A stretch of 64,000 nt of DNA from Alphaproteobacteria bacterium. Lineage in GTDB: Bacteria > Pseudomonadota > Alphaproteobacteria > Sphingomonadales > Emcibacteraceae. The stretch lies in assembly GCA_020446675.1 (NCBI GenBank), contig JAGREE010000021.1:62001-126000 (forward strand), given 5' to 3'. Positions within the stretch are counted from its first letter, which is position 1. The number at the start of each line of letters is the position of its first letter. The notes under the pieces are model-generated. The model had not been told where the DNA came from. It worked only from the letters and a program-made list of their open reading frames with translations, and made no database searches. Shown here in pieces: positions 46,110 through 54,544 of this stretch. Both the position numbers and the translations under genes were made by a program.

Positions 46110-46793
46110 CTATATTTTGGAACGCATACTTTCCGTGACCACATGACCATCAAGCAGGTTAATGGTCCTTCGGGCATAGTCGGCATGTGAAGGGCTGTGT
46201 GTTACCATCACGATGGTCGTGCCTTCCTCATTCAGCTTTTGCAGCATTTCCATCACTTCCTGCCCGTGAGCCGTATCAAGGTTACCGGTCGGCTCGTCAG
46301 CGAGGATCATGCTTTGATTTCCAACAACCGCTCGTGCGACGGCAACACGCTGTTGCTGACCGCCTGAAAGCTGACTAGGCATATGTTTGGCGCGGTGGGC
46401 GATGCCGACTTTATCCATAACAGCGGCGACGCGTTCTCTTCGTTCAGCGGCGGGAATGTCATGATAGAGAAGGGCCAGTTCAATATTTTCCGCAACCGTC
46501 AGTTCATCGATCAGATTAAAACTTTGAAAGATAAAGCCAATATGCTGTTTCCGGATTACGCCGAGTTGTGATTCTGAGTAACCGGCCACGTCTTCATCTT
46601 TAAAGAAATAATGGCCACTGGACGGGGTATCCAGCATGCCAATTATATTTAGAAGCGTTGATTTGCCGCATCCTGATGGTCCCATGATGGCGACAAATTC
46701 ACCGGTTTCTATTTCTATATTGACATTGTTAAGGGCAACCGTTTCCACTTCGTCTGTTCGGTATGCTTTCGTCAGGTCCTGCAGTTTTAACAT
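46110..46793 (-). CDS. ABC transporter ATPase of the LolD/MacB family
   Basis: A 227-residue nucleotide-binding domain. Walker A is GPSGCGKST, the signature is LSGGQQQR, Walker B with its neighbours is MILADEPTGNLD, and the His switch is in VTHSPSHADYA. The LADEPTGNLD sequence is typical of the MacB/LolD/FtsE group. It is the only ATPase in a cluster with three permeases, so it presumably powers all of them. Confidence 0.94.
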   Translation of the reverse strand: MLKLQDLTKAYRTDEVETVALNNVNIEIETGEFVAIMGPSGCGKSTLLNIIGMLDTPSSGHYFFKDEDVAGYSESQLGVIRKQHIGFIFQSFNLIDELTVAENIELALLYHDIPAAERRERVAAVMDKVGIAHRAKHMPSQLSGGQQQRVAVARAVVGNQSMILADEPTGNLDTAHGQEVMEMLQKLNEEGTTIVMVTHSPSHADYARRTINLLDGHVVTESMRSKI

Positions 46794-46820
46794 TTTTTGT
46801 CCTTTAGTTTTTTTATAAAA

Positions 46821-48137
46821 TTATTCTTCAGTAAGTTTAAGTCGGTCCATATCCATAAAAGTGGTGTAGGGGGAGGTAATGACCCTCTCACCAACTTCCA
46901 GACCTTCAATGACTTCAATAAAATTGTTGTTTTTTCGCCCCAGCCGGACATTGCGTTTGATAGCAAATGTATTATCCGGGCTCACAACAAATATCCAGCT
47001 GCCACCAGTGTCCTGATAGAAAGCACCATTAGGAATAAGAATGGCTTCCGAACTGTCGCCAAGCGTCAATTTTGATTGAAGTGTCTGACCGCGACGGATA
47101 TCTTCTGGCTGCTCTTCAGTAAAAACCATGTCAATTTTAAACTGGTTATTTTGCACATTTGGATAAATCTTTTTTATTCGAAGGGGGAATTCGTCATTGT
47201 CACCGGGGCGTACATAAACCCCTGTCTGTCCAAGATCTACACGGTTAAGGTAAAATTCATCAACCTGCACTTCGAGCTTAAAATGATCAGGATCATCAAT
47301 CTGGCCGATTGTGTCACCACGGCCAACGGTTTGGCCGAGTTCAAGATCAAATCCTGATAGTTTACCGGCAATCTGGGCCTTCATATTCAGATTCTCAAGG
47401 TTATTGCGGGCAATGGCCAGATTTCTCTCCAAATTTGCACTGTCAATTTTTGAAAGCTGTAATTGCTGTTCCTGCATGCGCGAATCTGTTTCCTGAGACT
47501 GTTTTGTAACCTCAAGCATTTTCTTTTTATAGGCCAAATCCTCTTCTGCTTCATCAAGTTGGGTTTTTGTAAAATTACCCTGATTGTATAGAGTTCTGTA
47601 TCGCTCTACATTTCGATTTAACTTCTGAATTTCATATTCGAGTGTGGTAATTTCCGTAATATGTCGTAAACGATTTTGTTCAAGCTGAAGCTCCAAAGTC
47701 CGCATGGCGTTTAATTCGCCGGCGACGCGGGCCTCGTTCTGGAACACTTCAAGCTGTAATGAGGGATTTGAAAGCTCGACTATTTCCTGACCCTGTTTAA
47801 CCAGGGTGCCGTCTTCGACCAGAATTTTCTCAACCCGTCCGCCTTCGGTTGCTGAAACAAAAACCGTATTAAGCGGGGTGACCTTTCCGCGGATCGGAAT
47901 ATAATCCTCGTAAATTCCGCTGGTTACTGTTGATATAACAAGACGGTTTTCTTCAACGCGGAATGTCCGTCCGCCTGTTGCACTTTCAACAATGAAATAC
48001 AGCACTACGGCAACAGCAATGCCGCCGACCCCCCAAAGAGCCATTTTAAGTGGGTTTTTCTTTTTCTCGATTTTTCGGTCCATGCCTACACCGGCATGGG
48101 CACCCTCAGGTTTTTTGATATTGTCAATCTTTGTCAT
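46821..48137 (-). CDS. HlyD/MacA-type periplasmic adaptor (membrane fusion protein)
   Basis: About 438 residues with a single N-terminal membrane anchor (MALWGVGGIAVAVVLYFIV). A biotinyl-lipoyl part is split around a long coiled-coil hairpin (about 120-240, rich in Leu/Glu/Gln), then a beta-barrel domain and a membrane-proximal domain ending EVGERVITSPYTTFM. It links the inner-membrane permease to an outer-membrane channel, which is not encoded nearby. The frame extends 28 codons upstream, but the sigma-54 promoter lies at 48183-48198, so ATG 48137 (MTKIDNIKK) is the start. Confidence 0.92.
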   Translation of the reverse strand: MTKIDNIKKPEGAHAGVGMDRKIEKKKNPLKMALWGVGGIAVAVVLYFIVESATGGRTFRVEENRLVISTVTSGIYEDYIPIRGKVTPLNTVFVSATEGGRVEKILVEDGTLVKQGQEIVELSNPSLQLEVFQNEARVAGELNAMRTLELQLEQNRLRHITEITTLEYEIQKLNRNVERYRTLYNQGNFTKTQLDEAEEDLAYKKKMLEVTKQSQETDSRMQEQQLQLSKIDSANLERNLAIARNNLENLNMKAQIAGKLSGFDLELGQTVGRGDTIGQIDDPDHFKLEVQVDEFYLNRVDLGQTGVYVRPGDNDEFPLRIKKIYPNVQNNQFKIDMVFTEEQPEDIRRGQTLQSKLTLGDSSEAILIPNGAFYQDTGGSWIFVVSPDNTFAIKRNVRLGRKNNNFIEVIEGLEVGERVITSPYTTFMDMDRLKLTEE

Positions 48138-48182
48138 AATTTTCACTGTAAATTTTTGATTTTTAATACTGTTTATTAATTC

Positions 48183-48198
48183 TGCAAGGAGTGTGCCA
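48183..48198 (-). promoter_or_regulatory. Sigma-54 (-24/-12) promoter of the transporter operon
   Basis: Read on the minus strand, TGGCACACTCCTTGCA is a perfect RpoN element with GG and GC 10 bases apart. The predicted start is near 48172, giving a 35-nt leader to the adaptor ATG at 48137. Three dyads at 48238-48297 provide the upstream activator sites. Confidence 0.93.
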
Positions 48199-48237
48199 AA
48201 TAATAAACTATTGAAATTCAATGTTTTAATACTTTAC

Positions 48238-48253
48238 TGTTCGTTTTCGAACA
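48238..48253. promoter_or_regulatory. Activator dyad 1 (TGTTC-N6-GAACA)
   Basis: TGTTCGTTTTCGAACA, part of a longer perfect palindrome with arms CTGTTCG/CGAACAG. Its centre is about 73 bp upstream of the predicted sigma-54 start site. Confidence 0.8.
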
Positions 48254-48261
48254 GTATATAC

Positions 48262-48277
48262 TGTTCATTATTGAACA
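48262..48277. promoter_or_regulatory. Activator dyad 2 (TGTTC-N6-GAACA)
   Basis: TGTTCATTATTGAACA, with its centre 24 bp from dyad 1. Both arms are perfect matches to dyad 1. Confidence 0.8.
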
Positions 48278-48281
48278 CATG

Positions 48282-48297
48282 TGTGCGATATTGAACA
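48282..48297. promoter_or_regulatory. Activator dyad 3 (one mismatch)
   Basis: TGTGCGATATTGAACA, with its centre 20 bp from dyad 2, has one mismatch in the left arm. It ends 24 bp before the response regulator ATG, so it probably also overlaps that gene's own promoter and could mediate autoregulation. Confidence 0.65.
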
Positions 48298-48321
48298 ATG
48301 GGAATAATCAGGGAAGTTTGA

Positions 48322-49740
48322 ATGGAAAAGCATGGATCCATACTAATAGTTGATGATGACGACGATATTCTTGTCGCCGGCAGATTGCTTCTTAAAAGAC
48401 ATTTTGAAAATGTTGTCACGATAAGTGAGCCAAGCCAGATTGCGGCCACAATGAAGGAGACAGAATTTGACGCTATTTTACTGGATATGAATTTTGGTCC
48501 GGGTCAAAGTTCTGGGGATGAGGGATTTCATTGGCTGGCGGAAATACTGAAAATAGATCCGGAAGCTGTTGTCATCATGATTACCGCTCATGGCGGTGTT
48601 AATATTGCGGTCGAAGCCATGAAAATGGGCGCAACTGATTTTGTCTCAAAACCTTGGCAAAATGAAAAGGTTGTTGCGACATTATCAGCAGCCGTCAAGC
48701 TTAGGGACAGTCGCAGTAAAGCGGCAACTTTAAAGCAGGCAAACAGGGCATTGGTAGCGGACAAAGGCAGTCAGCAGATTATCGGGAATTCTTCAGCGCT
48801 TAAAGATATTCAGCTGATGATTGAAAGAGCGGCACCGACAGATGCAAACGTGCTAATTGTCGGTGAAAATGGAACTGGTAAGGAACTGGTGGCAAGGGAG
48901 CTGCACAGGCTTTCGAACAGAAACGGTGAAATATTTTTGAGTGTTGATATGGGGGCGATCAGCGAAAGCCTTTTTGACAGCGAGTTATTCGGTCATAAAA
49001 GAGGGTCATTTACCGATGCAAAAGAAGATCGTGTAGGCAGGCTTCATGCAGCTTCGGGCGGCACGCTTTTTCTGGATGAAATTGGTAATCTGCCCCTGCA
49101 TCTTCAGGCAAAATTACTTACCGTGCTTGAACAAAGGAAAGTAACGCCTGTTGGATCAAACCAGCCAATACCAATTGATGTTCGTGTGATTGCTGCCACT
49201 AATTTAACACCGAAACAGCTTAGCGATGAAAATCGTTTCAGGCAGGATCTTTTATTTCGACTGAATACTGTCGAGATCTGTGTTCCCCCCTTAAGAGAGC
49301 GACCGGATGATATTGAGGAAATTGCCAATTATTATATAGACCTTTACTGCAGGAAATATGATAAGCCATTAAAGACGCTTTCGGGGCAGGCATTAGCGGC
49401 AATTAAGGCGTATGCATGGCCGGGAAATGTGCGGGCGCTAAGACATGCCATTGAGAGAGCGGTTATTCTTAGTCAGGGAACAAGTTTTACAGCGTCCGAT
49501 TTTGCACTTGAAACCCATCCGGGCAGTGCTGGGGAACTAGAGAATAAAATAACCGTAAAGACTGGCCCGGGACATGAAGATATTGAACTGCCGGATGGTA
49601 ATTTGAATTTGGAACGTATGGAATATGTTCTGATTGAACGATCACTCAAGAAACACCGCTATAATATCTCACATGCGGCGAAGGAGCTGGGTCTGACAAG
49701 GGCCGCTTTATATCGGAGGATGGAGAAATATGGGTTTTAA
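48322..49740 (+). CDS. NtrC-family sigma-54 response regulator
   Basis: 472 residues in three domains. The receiver (1-125) has the DDDDD acidic pocket, phosphoacceptor D55, T88 and K110. The AAA+ domain (about 150-390) has Walker A GENGTGKE (181-188), Walker B TLFLDEIG (248-255) and the arginine-finger region FRQDLLFRLN. A Fis-type HTH (about 430-472) ends AAKELGLTRAALYRRMEKYGF, split here at its length limit. The sigma-54-contacting loop reads GSFTDA (228-233) instead of GAFTGA. It lies divergent to the transporter operon and overlaps the kinase gene by 11 bases. Confidence 0.94.
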   Translation: MEKHGSILIVDDDDDILVAGRLLLKRHFENVVTISEPSQIAATMKETEFDAILLDMNFGPGQSSGDEGFHWLAEILKIDPEAVVIMITAHGGVNIAVEAMKMGATDFVSKPWQNEKVVATLSAAVKLRDSRSKAATLKQANRALVADKGSQQIIGNSSALKDIQLMIERAAPTDANVLIVGENGTGKELVARELHRLSNRNGEIFLSVDMGAISESLFDSELFGHKRGSFTDAKEDRVGRLHAASGGTLFLDEIGNLPLHLQAKLLTVLEQRKVTPVGSNQPIPIDVRVIAATNLTPKQLSDENRFRQDLLFRLNTVEICVPPLRERPDDIEEIANYYIDLYCRKYDKPLKTLSGQALAAIKAYAWPGNVRALRHAIERAVILSQGTSFTASDFALETHPGSAGELENKITVKTGPGHEDIELPDGNLNLERMEYVLIERSLKKHRYNISHAAKELGLTRAALYRRMEKYGF

Positions 49741-51082
49741 ACGTTTCAGTCTGCTTCTTACGATAAGATTGGTACTGTTATTTATCACCGTATCCAGTCT
49801 GGCGATTCTGGTGATCAGCCCCGGTTTTCTGGCCGCAAGTCTCTTGGTGGCAATGGTTGCCATGTCGCAGATTTTTGAAATAGTACGTTTTGTTAAGCTG
49901 ACCAATGATGATCTGACCCGGTTTTTGGATGCGATGCGCTATGGGGATTTCGGGCAAAAATTTGATCATGCCGGAATGGGGGCCGGTTTTATTGAACTCG
50001 GCGAAGCGATTACCGACATTCTGGAACGATTTCGTCAATATAGAGGGCAGCAGGAGGAGGAGCTTAAGCATCTTAAAGCACTGATTGAGCACGTACCCGT
50101 TCCTCTTATGTCGATAAAGGGCGATGGGACAATACTGATCCATAATAATGCGGCTCGTCGGCTATTTGGGTCCGTACATGTGGCTAAGGTCGCAGACCTT
50201 ACCCAATTTGGGGAAGAGTTCAGAAAACGGGTTTTAACTCTGGAACCCGGGGAACGACATCTTGTAACTATAAAATTTGATAATATTGAACAGACGCTGA
50301 CAATTGCATCCACACAAATTATTACAGCAGGAAAAGTGGAAAAAATTATTTCGCTCCAGGATATTCAGAGCGAACTTGATGTTGCTCAGCTTAAAGCCTG
50401 GCAGGATCTGGTTCGGGTGCTTACCCATGAAATTATGAATAGTATTACGCCGGTATCGTCACTGGCCAAAACGTCAACAGATCTTGTTGATGACGTCATT
50501 AAAAAAGCGGACGGGCAGGAAGATCTGATAGAGGAGTTGACAAATGTCCGTGACGCCGTGGATACGGTTGCCCGACGGTCCGACAGCTTGATGCATTTTG
50601 TGCAAAGCTACAGACGCCTGACACGGCTGCCTCCTCCTGAGAAAGAACAATTAAACGTCAACAATATTGTAGATGATGTGATTAGAATTGCGGCGGCAGG
50701 CTGGACGGATGAAAAAATTAAAATTGAAAAATCTGTTTCCACGGAAGGATTGGAAATCTCAGCAGACCGTGAAATGCTTGAACAAATGCTGATAAACCTT
50801 ATAAAGAATGCTGAACAGGCCCTTAAAGGCCGCGAAAATGCCAAGGTGGGAATTAGTGCAAAACTAAATAAGCGTGGCAGGATTGTTATCGAAGTGTCCG
50901 ATAATGGTCCAGGCATTCCGGATGATCTTGCCGCAAAAATATTTGTGCCGTTTTATACAACAAAAAGGGACGGTTCGGGGGTTGGGTTGGCGCTCACCCG
51001 ACAGGTTATGATAGCCCATGGTGGATCAGTCAGCCTGGCAAAAACGGAAGGTGGAGGTGCCACCTTTATTTTAACATTTTAA
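49730..51082 (+). CDS. NtrY-like membrane sensor histidine kinase
   Basis: 450 residues. Two N-terminal membrane helices (about 8-28 and 31-50) have almost no periplasmic loop, so the signal is probably sensed in or near the membrane, possibly envelope stress. A linker and a PAS-like domain (about 115-215) follow. The HisKA motif LTHEIMNSITP carries H233, and the ATPase domain has N-box NLIKNAEQAL, DNGPGIP, FVPFYTTKRDGSGVGL and a C-terminal GG motif. Its gene overlaps the regulator gene, so they form one two-component system. Confidence 0.93.
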   Translation: MGFKRFSLLLTIRLVLLFITVSSLAILVISPGFLAASLLVAMVAMSQIFEIVRFVKLTNDDLTRFLDAMRYGDFGQKFDHAGMGAGFIELGEAITDILERFRQYRGQQEEELKHLKALIEHVPVPLMSIKGDGTILIHNNAARRLFGSVHVAKVADLTQFGEEFRKRVLTLEPGERHLVTIKFDNIEQTLTIASTQIITAGKVEKIISLQDIQSELDVAQLKAWQDLVRVLTHEIMNSITPVSSLAKTSTDLVDDVIKKADGQEDLIEELTNVRDAVDTVARRSDSLMHFVQSYRRLTRLPPPEKEQLNVNNIVDDVIRIAAAGWTDEKIKIEKSVSTEGLEISADREMLEQMLINLIKNAEQALKGRENAKVGISAKLNKRGRIVIEVSDNGPGIPDDLAAKIFVPFYTTKRDGSGVGLALTRQVMIAHGGSVSLAKTEGGGATFILTF

Positions 51083-51097
51083 GAAAGCTTAAATATA

Positions 51098-51832
51098 GTG
51101 TCCAACTGTGCTATCAGATTTAAAAATATTTCCAAGAAATACGACACTGTCACGGCGCTTGACCTGGTTAATCTTGAGATAAATGATCATATTACAACGG
51201 CACTTGTCGGTGAAAGCGGTAGCGGAAAAACAACATTGCTCAGACTGGTAAACGGACTTATGCAGCCGTCTGGAGGGCAGGTCGAAATATTTGGTGACGC
51301 GATTGATTATGAAAAGCTCCCTGATATGAGAAAAAAAATGGGTTATGCGGTTCAAGGTGGGGGTCTTTTTCCGCATATGACCGTATACCAGAATATCACT
51401 ATTATGGCGAAACTCGAAAACTGGCATGAGACCAGAATTAAAGAGCGTGCAGATTATCTGATTGAACTTGTGAATTTACAAAAGGACCTTCTGGACCGGT
51501 TCCCACACGAGCTATCAGGAGGACAAAGACAAAGGGTTAGCTTATGTCGCGCCCTGATGTTAAATCCATCACTTCTGTTGCTGGACGAACCATTTTCCGC
51601 TCTTGATCCAATCACAAAGGGCTATATTCACGAAGAATTTGTTAAACTTCAAAAAGCCGAAAGCCGCGCTATACTACTGGTCACACATGATATGGAAGAG
51701 GCCGTAAAACTCGCAGACAATATTGTCATAATAAAAAAGGGAAAGGTCATTCAGAACGGGAAAGTGGAAGAGATTATTGCTTCTCCCAAAAATGAATATG
51801 TCAGTAATTTACTAGACAAGGTAACTGATTAA
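51098..51832 (+). CDS. ABC transporter ATPase of the osmolyte/quaternary-amine (OpuCA/ProV-like) type
   Basis: 244 residues with Walker A GESGSGKTT, signature LSGGQRQRVSLCRAL, Walker B LLLLDEPFSALDP and VTHDMEEAVKLA. The sequence is closest to glycine-betaine/choline-type ATPases, but it stops before the CBS domains that sense ionic strength in OpuCA/OpuAA. The start is GTG 51098. Its partner, a fused permease and binding protein, lies 2.7 kb away at 54.5-56 kb beyond the Lrp, ocd and ctlX-like genes. It converges with the Lrp gene, overlapping by four bases. Confidence 0.87.
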   Translation: MSNCAIRFKNISKKYDTVTALDLVNLEINDHITTALVGESGSGKTTLLRLVNGLMQPSGGQVEIFGDAIDYEKLPDMRKKMGYAVQGGGLFPHMTVYQNITIMAKLENWHETRIKERADYLIELVNLQKDLLDRFPHELSGGQRQRVSLCRALMLNPSLLLLDEPFSALDPITKGYIHEEFVKLQKAESRAILLVTHDMEEAVKLADNIVIIKKGKVIQNGKVEEIIASPKNEYVSNLLDKVTD

Positions 51833-52293
51833 ACAGAACTCAGCAGAATGCTTGTTTCGCTGTTTAGTACGCCATCGATCATCCGGACCTCACGCAGGAC
51901 ACGGTCAAAATCATTAAGATTGGCTGTTTGAATTTCAGCTACCAGATCCCAGGCACCATTGGTTGTGTGTAAAGTCTGAAGCTCTGGAATGCCGCGAAGT
52001 TTTCGGATGACCTGAGACGTTGATTTTCCCACAACTTCGATCAGCATTAACGATCTTATCGCATCCGCATCATAATCTTCGCGGACCCGTACTGTAAAAC
52101 CGACGAGGGTACCAGAGGAAATTAAACGATCAAGTCTGTTTTGGACGGTTCCTCTTGAAACTTTTAAAATATCGGCAAGCTTTGACAAGGGTGCCCGTCC
52201 ATCCCGCCTGAGAAGGGCAATCAGTTCACGGTCAAGCGGGTCATAAATATATTTGGCATTGGATCGTTTGCTATAGGGCATACCATTTTTCAC
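51829..52293 (-). CDS. Lrp/AsnC-family transcriptional regulator
   Basis: 154 residues. The N-terminal winged HTH (about 15-65) has LDRELIALLRRDGRAPLSKL then LKVSRGTVQNRLDRLISSG. The RAM effector-binding domain follows, with LMLIEVVGKSTSQVIRKLRG and GAWDLVAEIQTANLNDF. It probably senses an amino acid and controls the divergent ocd/ctlX-like genes. The start is GTG 52293; ATG 52281 is an alternative. Neither has a clear ribosome binding site, so the message may be nearly leaderless. Confidence 0.92.
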   Translation of the reverse strand: MKNGMPYSKRSNAKYIYDPLDRELIALLRRDGRAPLSKLADILKVSRGTVQNRLDRLISSGTLVGFTVRVREDYDADAIRSLMLIEVVGKSTSQVIRKLRGIPELQTLHTTNGAWDLVAEIQTANLNDFDRVLREVRMIDGVLNSETSILLSSV

Positions 52294-52297
52294 ATAA

Positions 52298-52334
52298 TTG
52301 ACAATTTGTATAATTTATACTGTCATATTGTCAA
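52298..52334. promoter_or_regulatory. Operator-like repeats between lrp and ocd
   Basis: TTGACAAT (52298-52305) and ATTGTCAA (52327-52334) form an inverted repeat. Between them lies a second palindrome, GTATAA-T-TTATAC (52308-52320). The nested symmetry beside an Lrp-family gene suggests its binding region, but the DNA is AT-rich and chance repeats are possible. Confidence 0.45.
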
Positions 52335-52437
52335 AATAACTACAAAATTATGTAGAAATATGACATTGTTTATAAAAAATTATCATATTATCATAAAAAT
52401 ATCTTAAAAATCTGAAATTAATGAACAGGAGTCTGTC

Positions 52438-53511
52438 ATGAATAATTTGGTGCCAAAGGATATTAATCTCGTTCCTTTTGTAAGCGTCGATAACATGATG
52501 AAAATTGTTCTGGAAATCGGCATTGAAAATTCTCTTGTTGGGATTTGCGATTATCTGGAAGAAGATTTCAAACGCTGGGAGTTATTTGACAAAACGCCGC
52601 GTGTAGCATCCCACTCGAATGAAGGGGTAATAGAACTGATGCCGACAAGTGATGGTGAAGTTTACGGATTTAAATATGTAAACGGACATCCTAAAAACAC
52701 AAAAGAAGGACTTCAGACAGTAACAGCATTCGGGGTGCTTGCGGATGTGAATACCGGTTATCCTGTTCTCTTATCTGAAATGACAATATTGACAGCTCTG
52801 CGTACGGCATCAACATCGGCGATGGCCGCAAAATATCTTATGCCGGAGGGCTCAAAAAGCATGGCAATGATCGGTAATGGCGCCCAGTCGGAGTTCCAGG
52901 CGCTGGCCTTCAAAGCGATCTGTGGCATAAAAGAATTGAGATTATATGATATTGACCCATCGGCAACAGACCGCTGTATCAAAAATCTTGCCGGGCGTGG
53001 TTTAAATATTGTGAAATGTGACAGCGAGCAATCCGCTGTTGAAGGGGCGGATATTATTACCACAGTGACGGCAGATAAACAGTATGCGACCATACTAACA
53101 GATAACATGGTGGGGGATAGTGTTCATATCAATGCGGTTGGGGGTGATTGCCCCGGAAAAACAGAACTTCATAAAGATATACTGCTACGTTCCAAAATTT
53201 TTGTTGAATACCCACCGCAAACCCGTATTGAAGGGGAAATTCAGCAGCTCGATGAAGATTACCCGGTAACCGAACTTTGGCAGGTGATGACTGGCGAGGC
53301 AGAGGGCCGGACCGATCAAAAGCAAATCACTTTGTTTGACAGCGTCGGGTTTGCAATCGAGGATTTTTCTGCTCTTCGCTATATCCGAGATCAGCTTGAA
53401 AAAACAGGGGAGTATCAGAATCTTGATATGGTGGCTGATCCTGATGATCCCCGTGATTTATTCGGTATGATTTTACGCGCCCGAGAGAATATGTCCTCCA
53501 AAGGAAAATAA
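52438..53511 (+). CDS. Ornithine cyclodeaminase family protein
   Basis: A 357-residue NAD-dependent enzyme of the ornithine cyclodeaminase/mu-crystallin fold. The dinucleotide motif is MIGNGAQSEFQALAF, preceded by LTALRTASTSAMAAKYL, with GGDCPGKTELH later. It is about 30 residues longer than many members, at the C-terminus. It should convert L-ornithine to L-proline and ammonia. AGGAG lies before the ATG. The CtlX-like gene follows after one base and supplies the likely upstream step. Confidence 0.92.
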   Translation: MNNLVPKDINLVPFVSVDNMMKIVLEIGIENSLVGICDYLEEDFKRWELFDKTPRVASHSNEGVIELMPTSDGEVYGFKYVNGHPKNTKEGLQTVTAFGVLADVNTGYPVLLSEMTILTALRTASTSAMAAKYLMPEGSKSMAMIGNGAQSEFQALAFKAICGIKELRLYDIDPSATDRCIKNLAGRGLNIVKCDSEQSAVEGADIITTVTADKQYATILTDNMVGDSVHINAVGGDCPGKTELHKDILLRSKIFVEYPPQTRIEGEIQQLDEDYPVTELWQVMTGEAEGRTDQKQITLFDSVGFAIEDFSALRYIRDQLEKTGEYQNLDMVADPDDPRDLFGMILRARENMSSKGK

Positions 53512-53512
53512 A

Positions 53513-54439
53513 ATGGACAGAAAAAGTGCCCAGGCACCGGCAGCCGTTATTATGATCCGTCCCCATCATTTTTCCCCGAATGATCAAACGGCAAAAGACA
53601 ATTCTTTTCAGCAGTCGGATCAGGCAAGATCGGCACTTGAAATTGCCAAAGATGCATATGAGGAAGCGACACACGCAGCACAGAAGCTTGAGGCTAAAGG
53701 GGTAAAGGTTCATATTTTTGAAGATAAGGGGGTAGATACGCCGGATTCCGTTTTTCCCAATAACTGGTTCTCAACGCATGCCGGCGGTCATATAGCCATT
53801 TACCCGATGTTTCCTGAAAACAGGCGATTGGAAAGGCGTTATGACATCATTGAAATGCTTAAAAAAAATTACCGGGTTCAGGACATTATTGATTATTCCG
53901 GACTTGAATATGACGGACTTTTTCTTGAAGGAACCGGTGCAATGGTGCTCGATCATATTGATCGGGTTGCCTATGCCGTAAAATCCAACCGAACCAACCC
54001 TGTCGCCTTAGAGCGGTTCTGTACCCATTTTAATTTTGAACCTATGGTTTTTGATGCTCTGGATGAGAAGGGTAAGCCAATTTATCATACCAATGTCCTG
54101 ATGTGCATTGCCACTGATTTTGTCATGATATCTTTGGAGATGATTACGGATAAGGCAAGAAGAAATGAAATAGTTGAGCGTTTTGAAGAATCTGGCAGAA
54201 AAATTATTGACCTAAGCCGGCAGCAAATAGCCAGTTTCGCAGGCAACGCTTTGGAACTGCAGGGTAAAAATGGACGCCTTTTGGCGATTTCCTCTGTTGC
54301 GCTCAGGGCATTAACAGAGGAACAGAAATACGGTATTGAAAAATACGTTGAAATTCTGCCTTTGGATATCCCGACAGTTGAGCTTGCCGGCGGGTCGGTG
54401 CGCTGTATGCTCGCCGGAATTCACCTGCTGCCCCGCTAA
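53513..54439 (+). CDS. CtlX-type guanidino/ureido-group hydrolase (amidinotransferase fold)
   Basis: 308 residues of the guanidine-modifying (arginine deiminase/dimethylargininase) superfamily. Substrate and catalytic motifs are DSVFPNNWFSTH, LEGTGAMVLD, the catalytic His in YHTNVLMCI, and the nucleophilic Cys in GGSVRCMLAGIHL at the C-terminus. The family includes citrulline-utilisation hydrolases that give ornithine. With ocd adjacent, a citrulline/arginine to ornithine to proline route is a natural reading. A weak TTGGG/CCCAA hairpin lies just after the stop. Confidence 0.9.
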   Translation: MDRKSAQAPAAVIMIRPHHFSPNDQTAKDNSFQQSDQARSALEIAKDAYEEATHAAQKLEAKGVKVHIFEDKGVDTPDSVFPNNWFSTHAGGHIAIYPMFPENRRLERRYDIIEMLKKNYRVQDIIDYSGLEYDGLFLEGTGAMVLDHIDRVAYAVKSNRTNPVALERFCTHFNFEPMVFDALDEKGKPIYHTNVLMCIATDFVMISLEMITDKARRNEIVERFEESGRKIIDLSRQQIASFAGNALELQGKNGRLLAISSVALRALTEEQKYGIEKYVEILPLDIPTVELAGGSVRCMLAGIHLLPR

Positions 54440-54544
54440 TTTGACTTGGGCGGATAAATACCCAATAATCAATGCCCTATTTTTATTAATAAACTGAGGG
54501 GCAGTATAATCCCGCAATTTAAGCTAAATATCGTTAAAGCCATT

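Noticed and set aside
48238-48297. The TGTTC/GAACA dyads as LexA boxes
   Set aside because: Alphaproteobacterial LexA sites are direct repeats, GTTC-N7-GTTC, as seen at 23781. These are inverted repeats with N6, and the spacing also fails the enterobacterial form.
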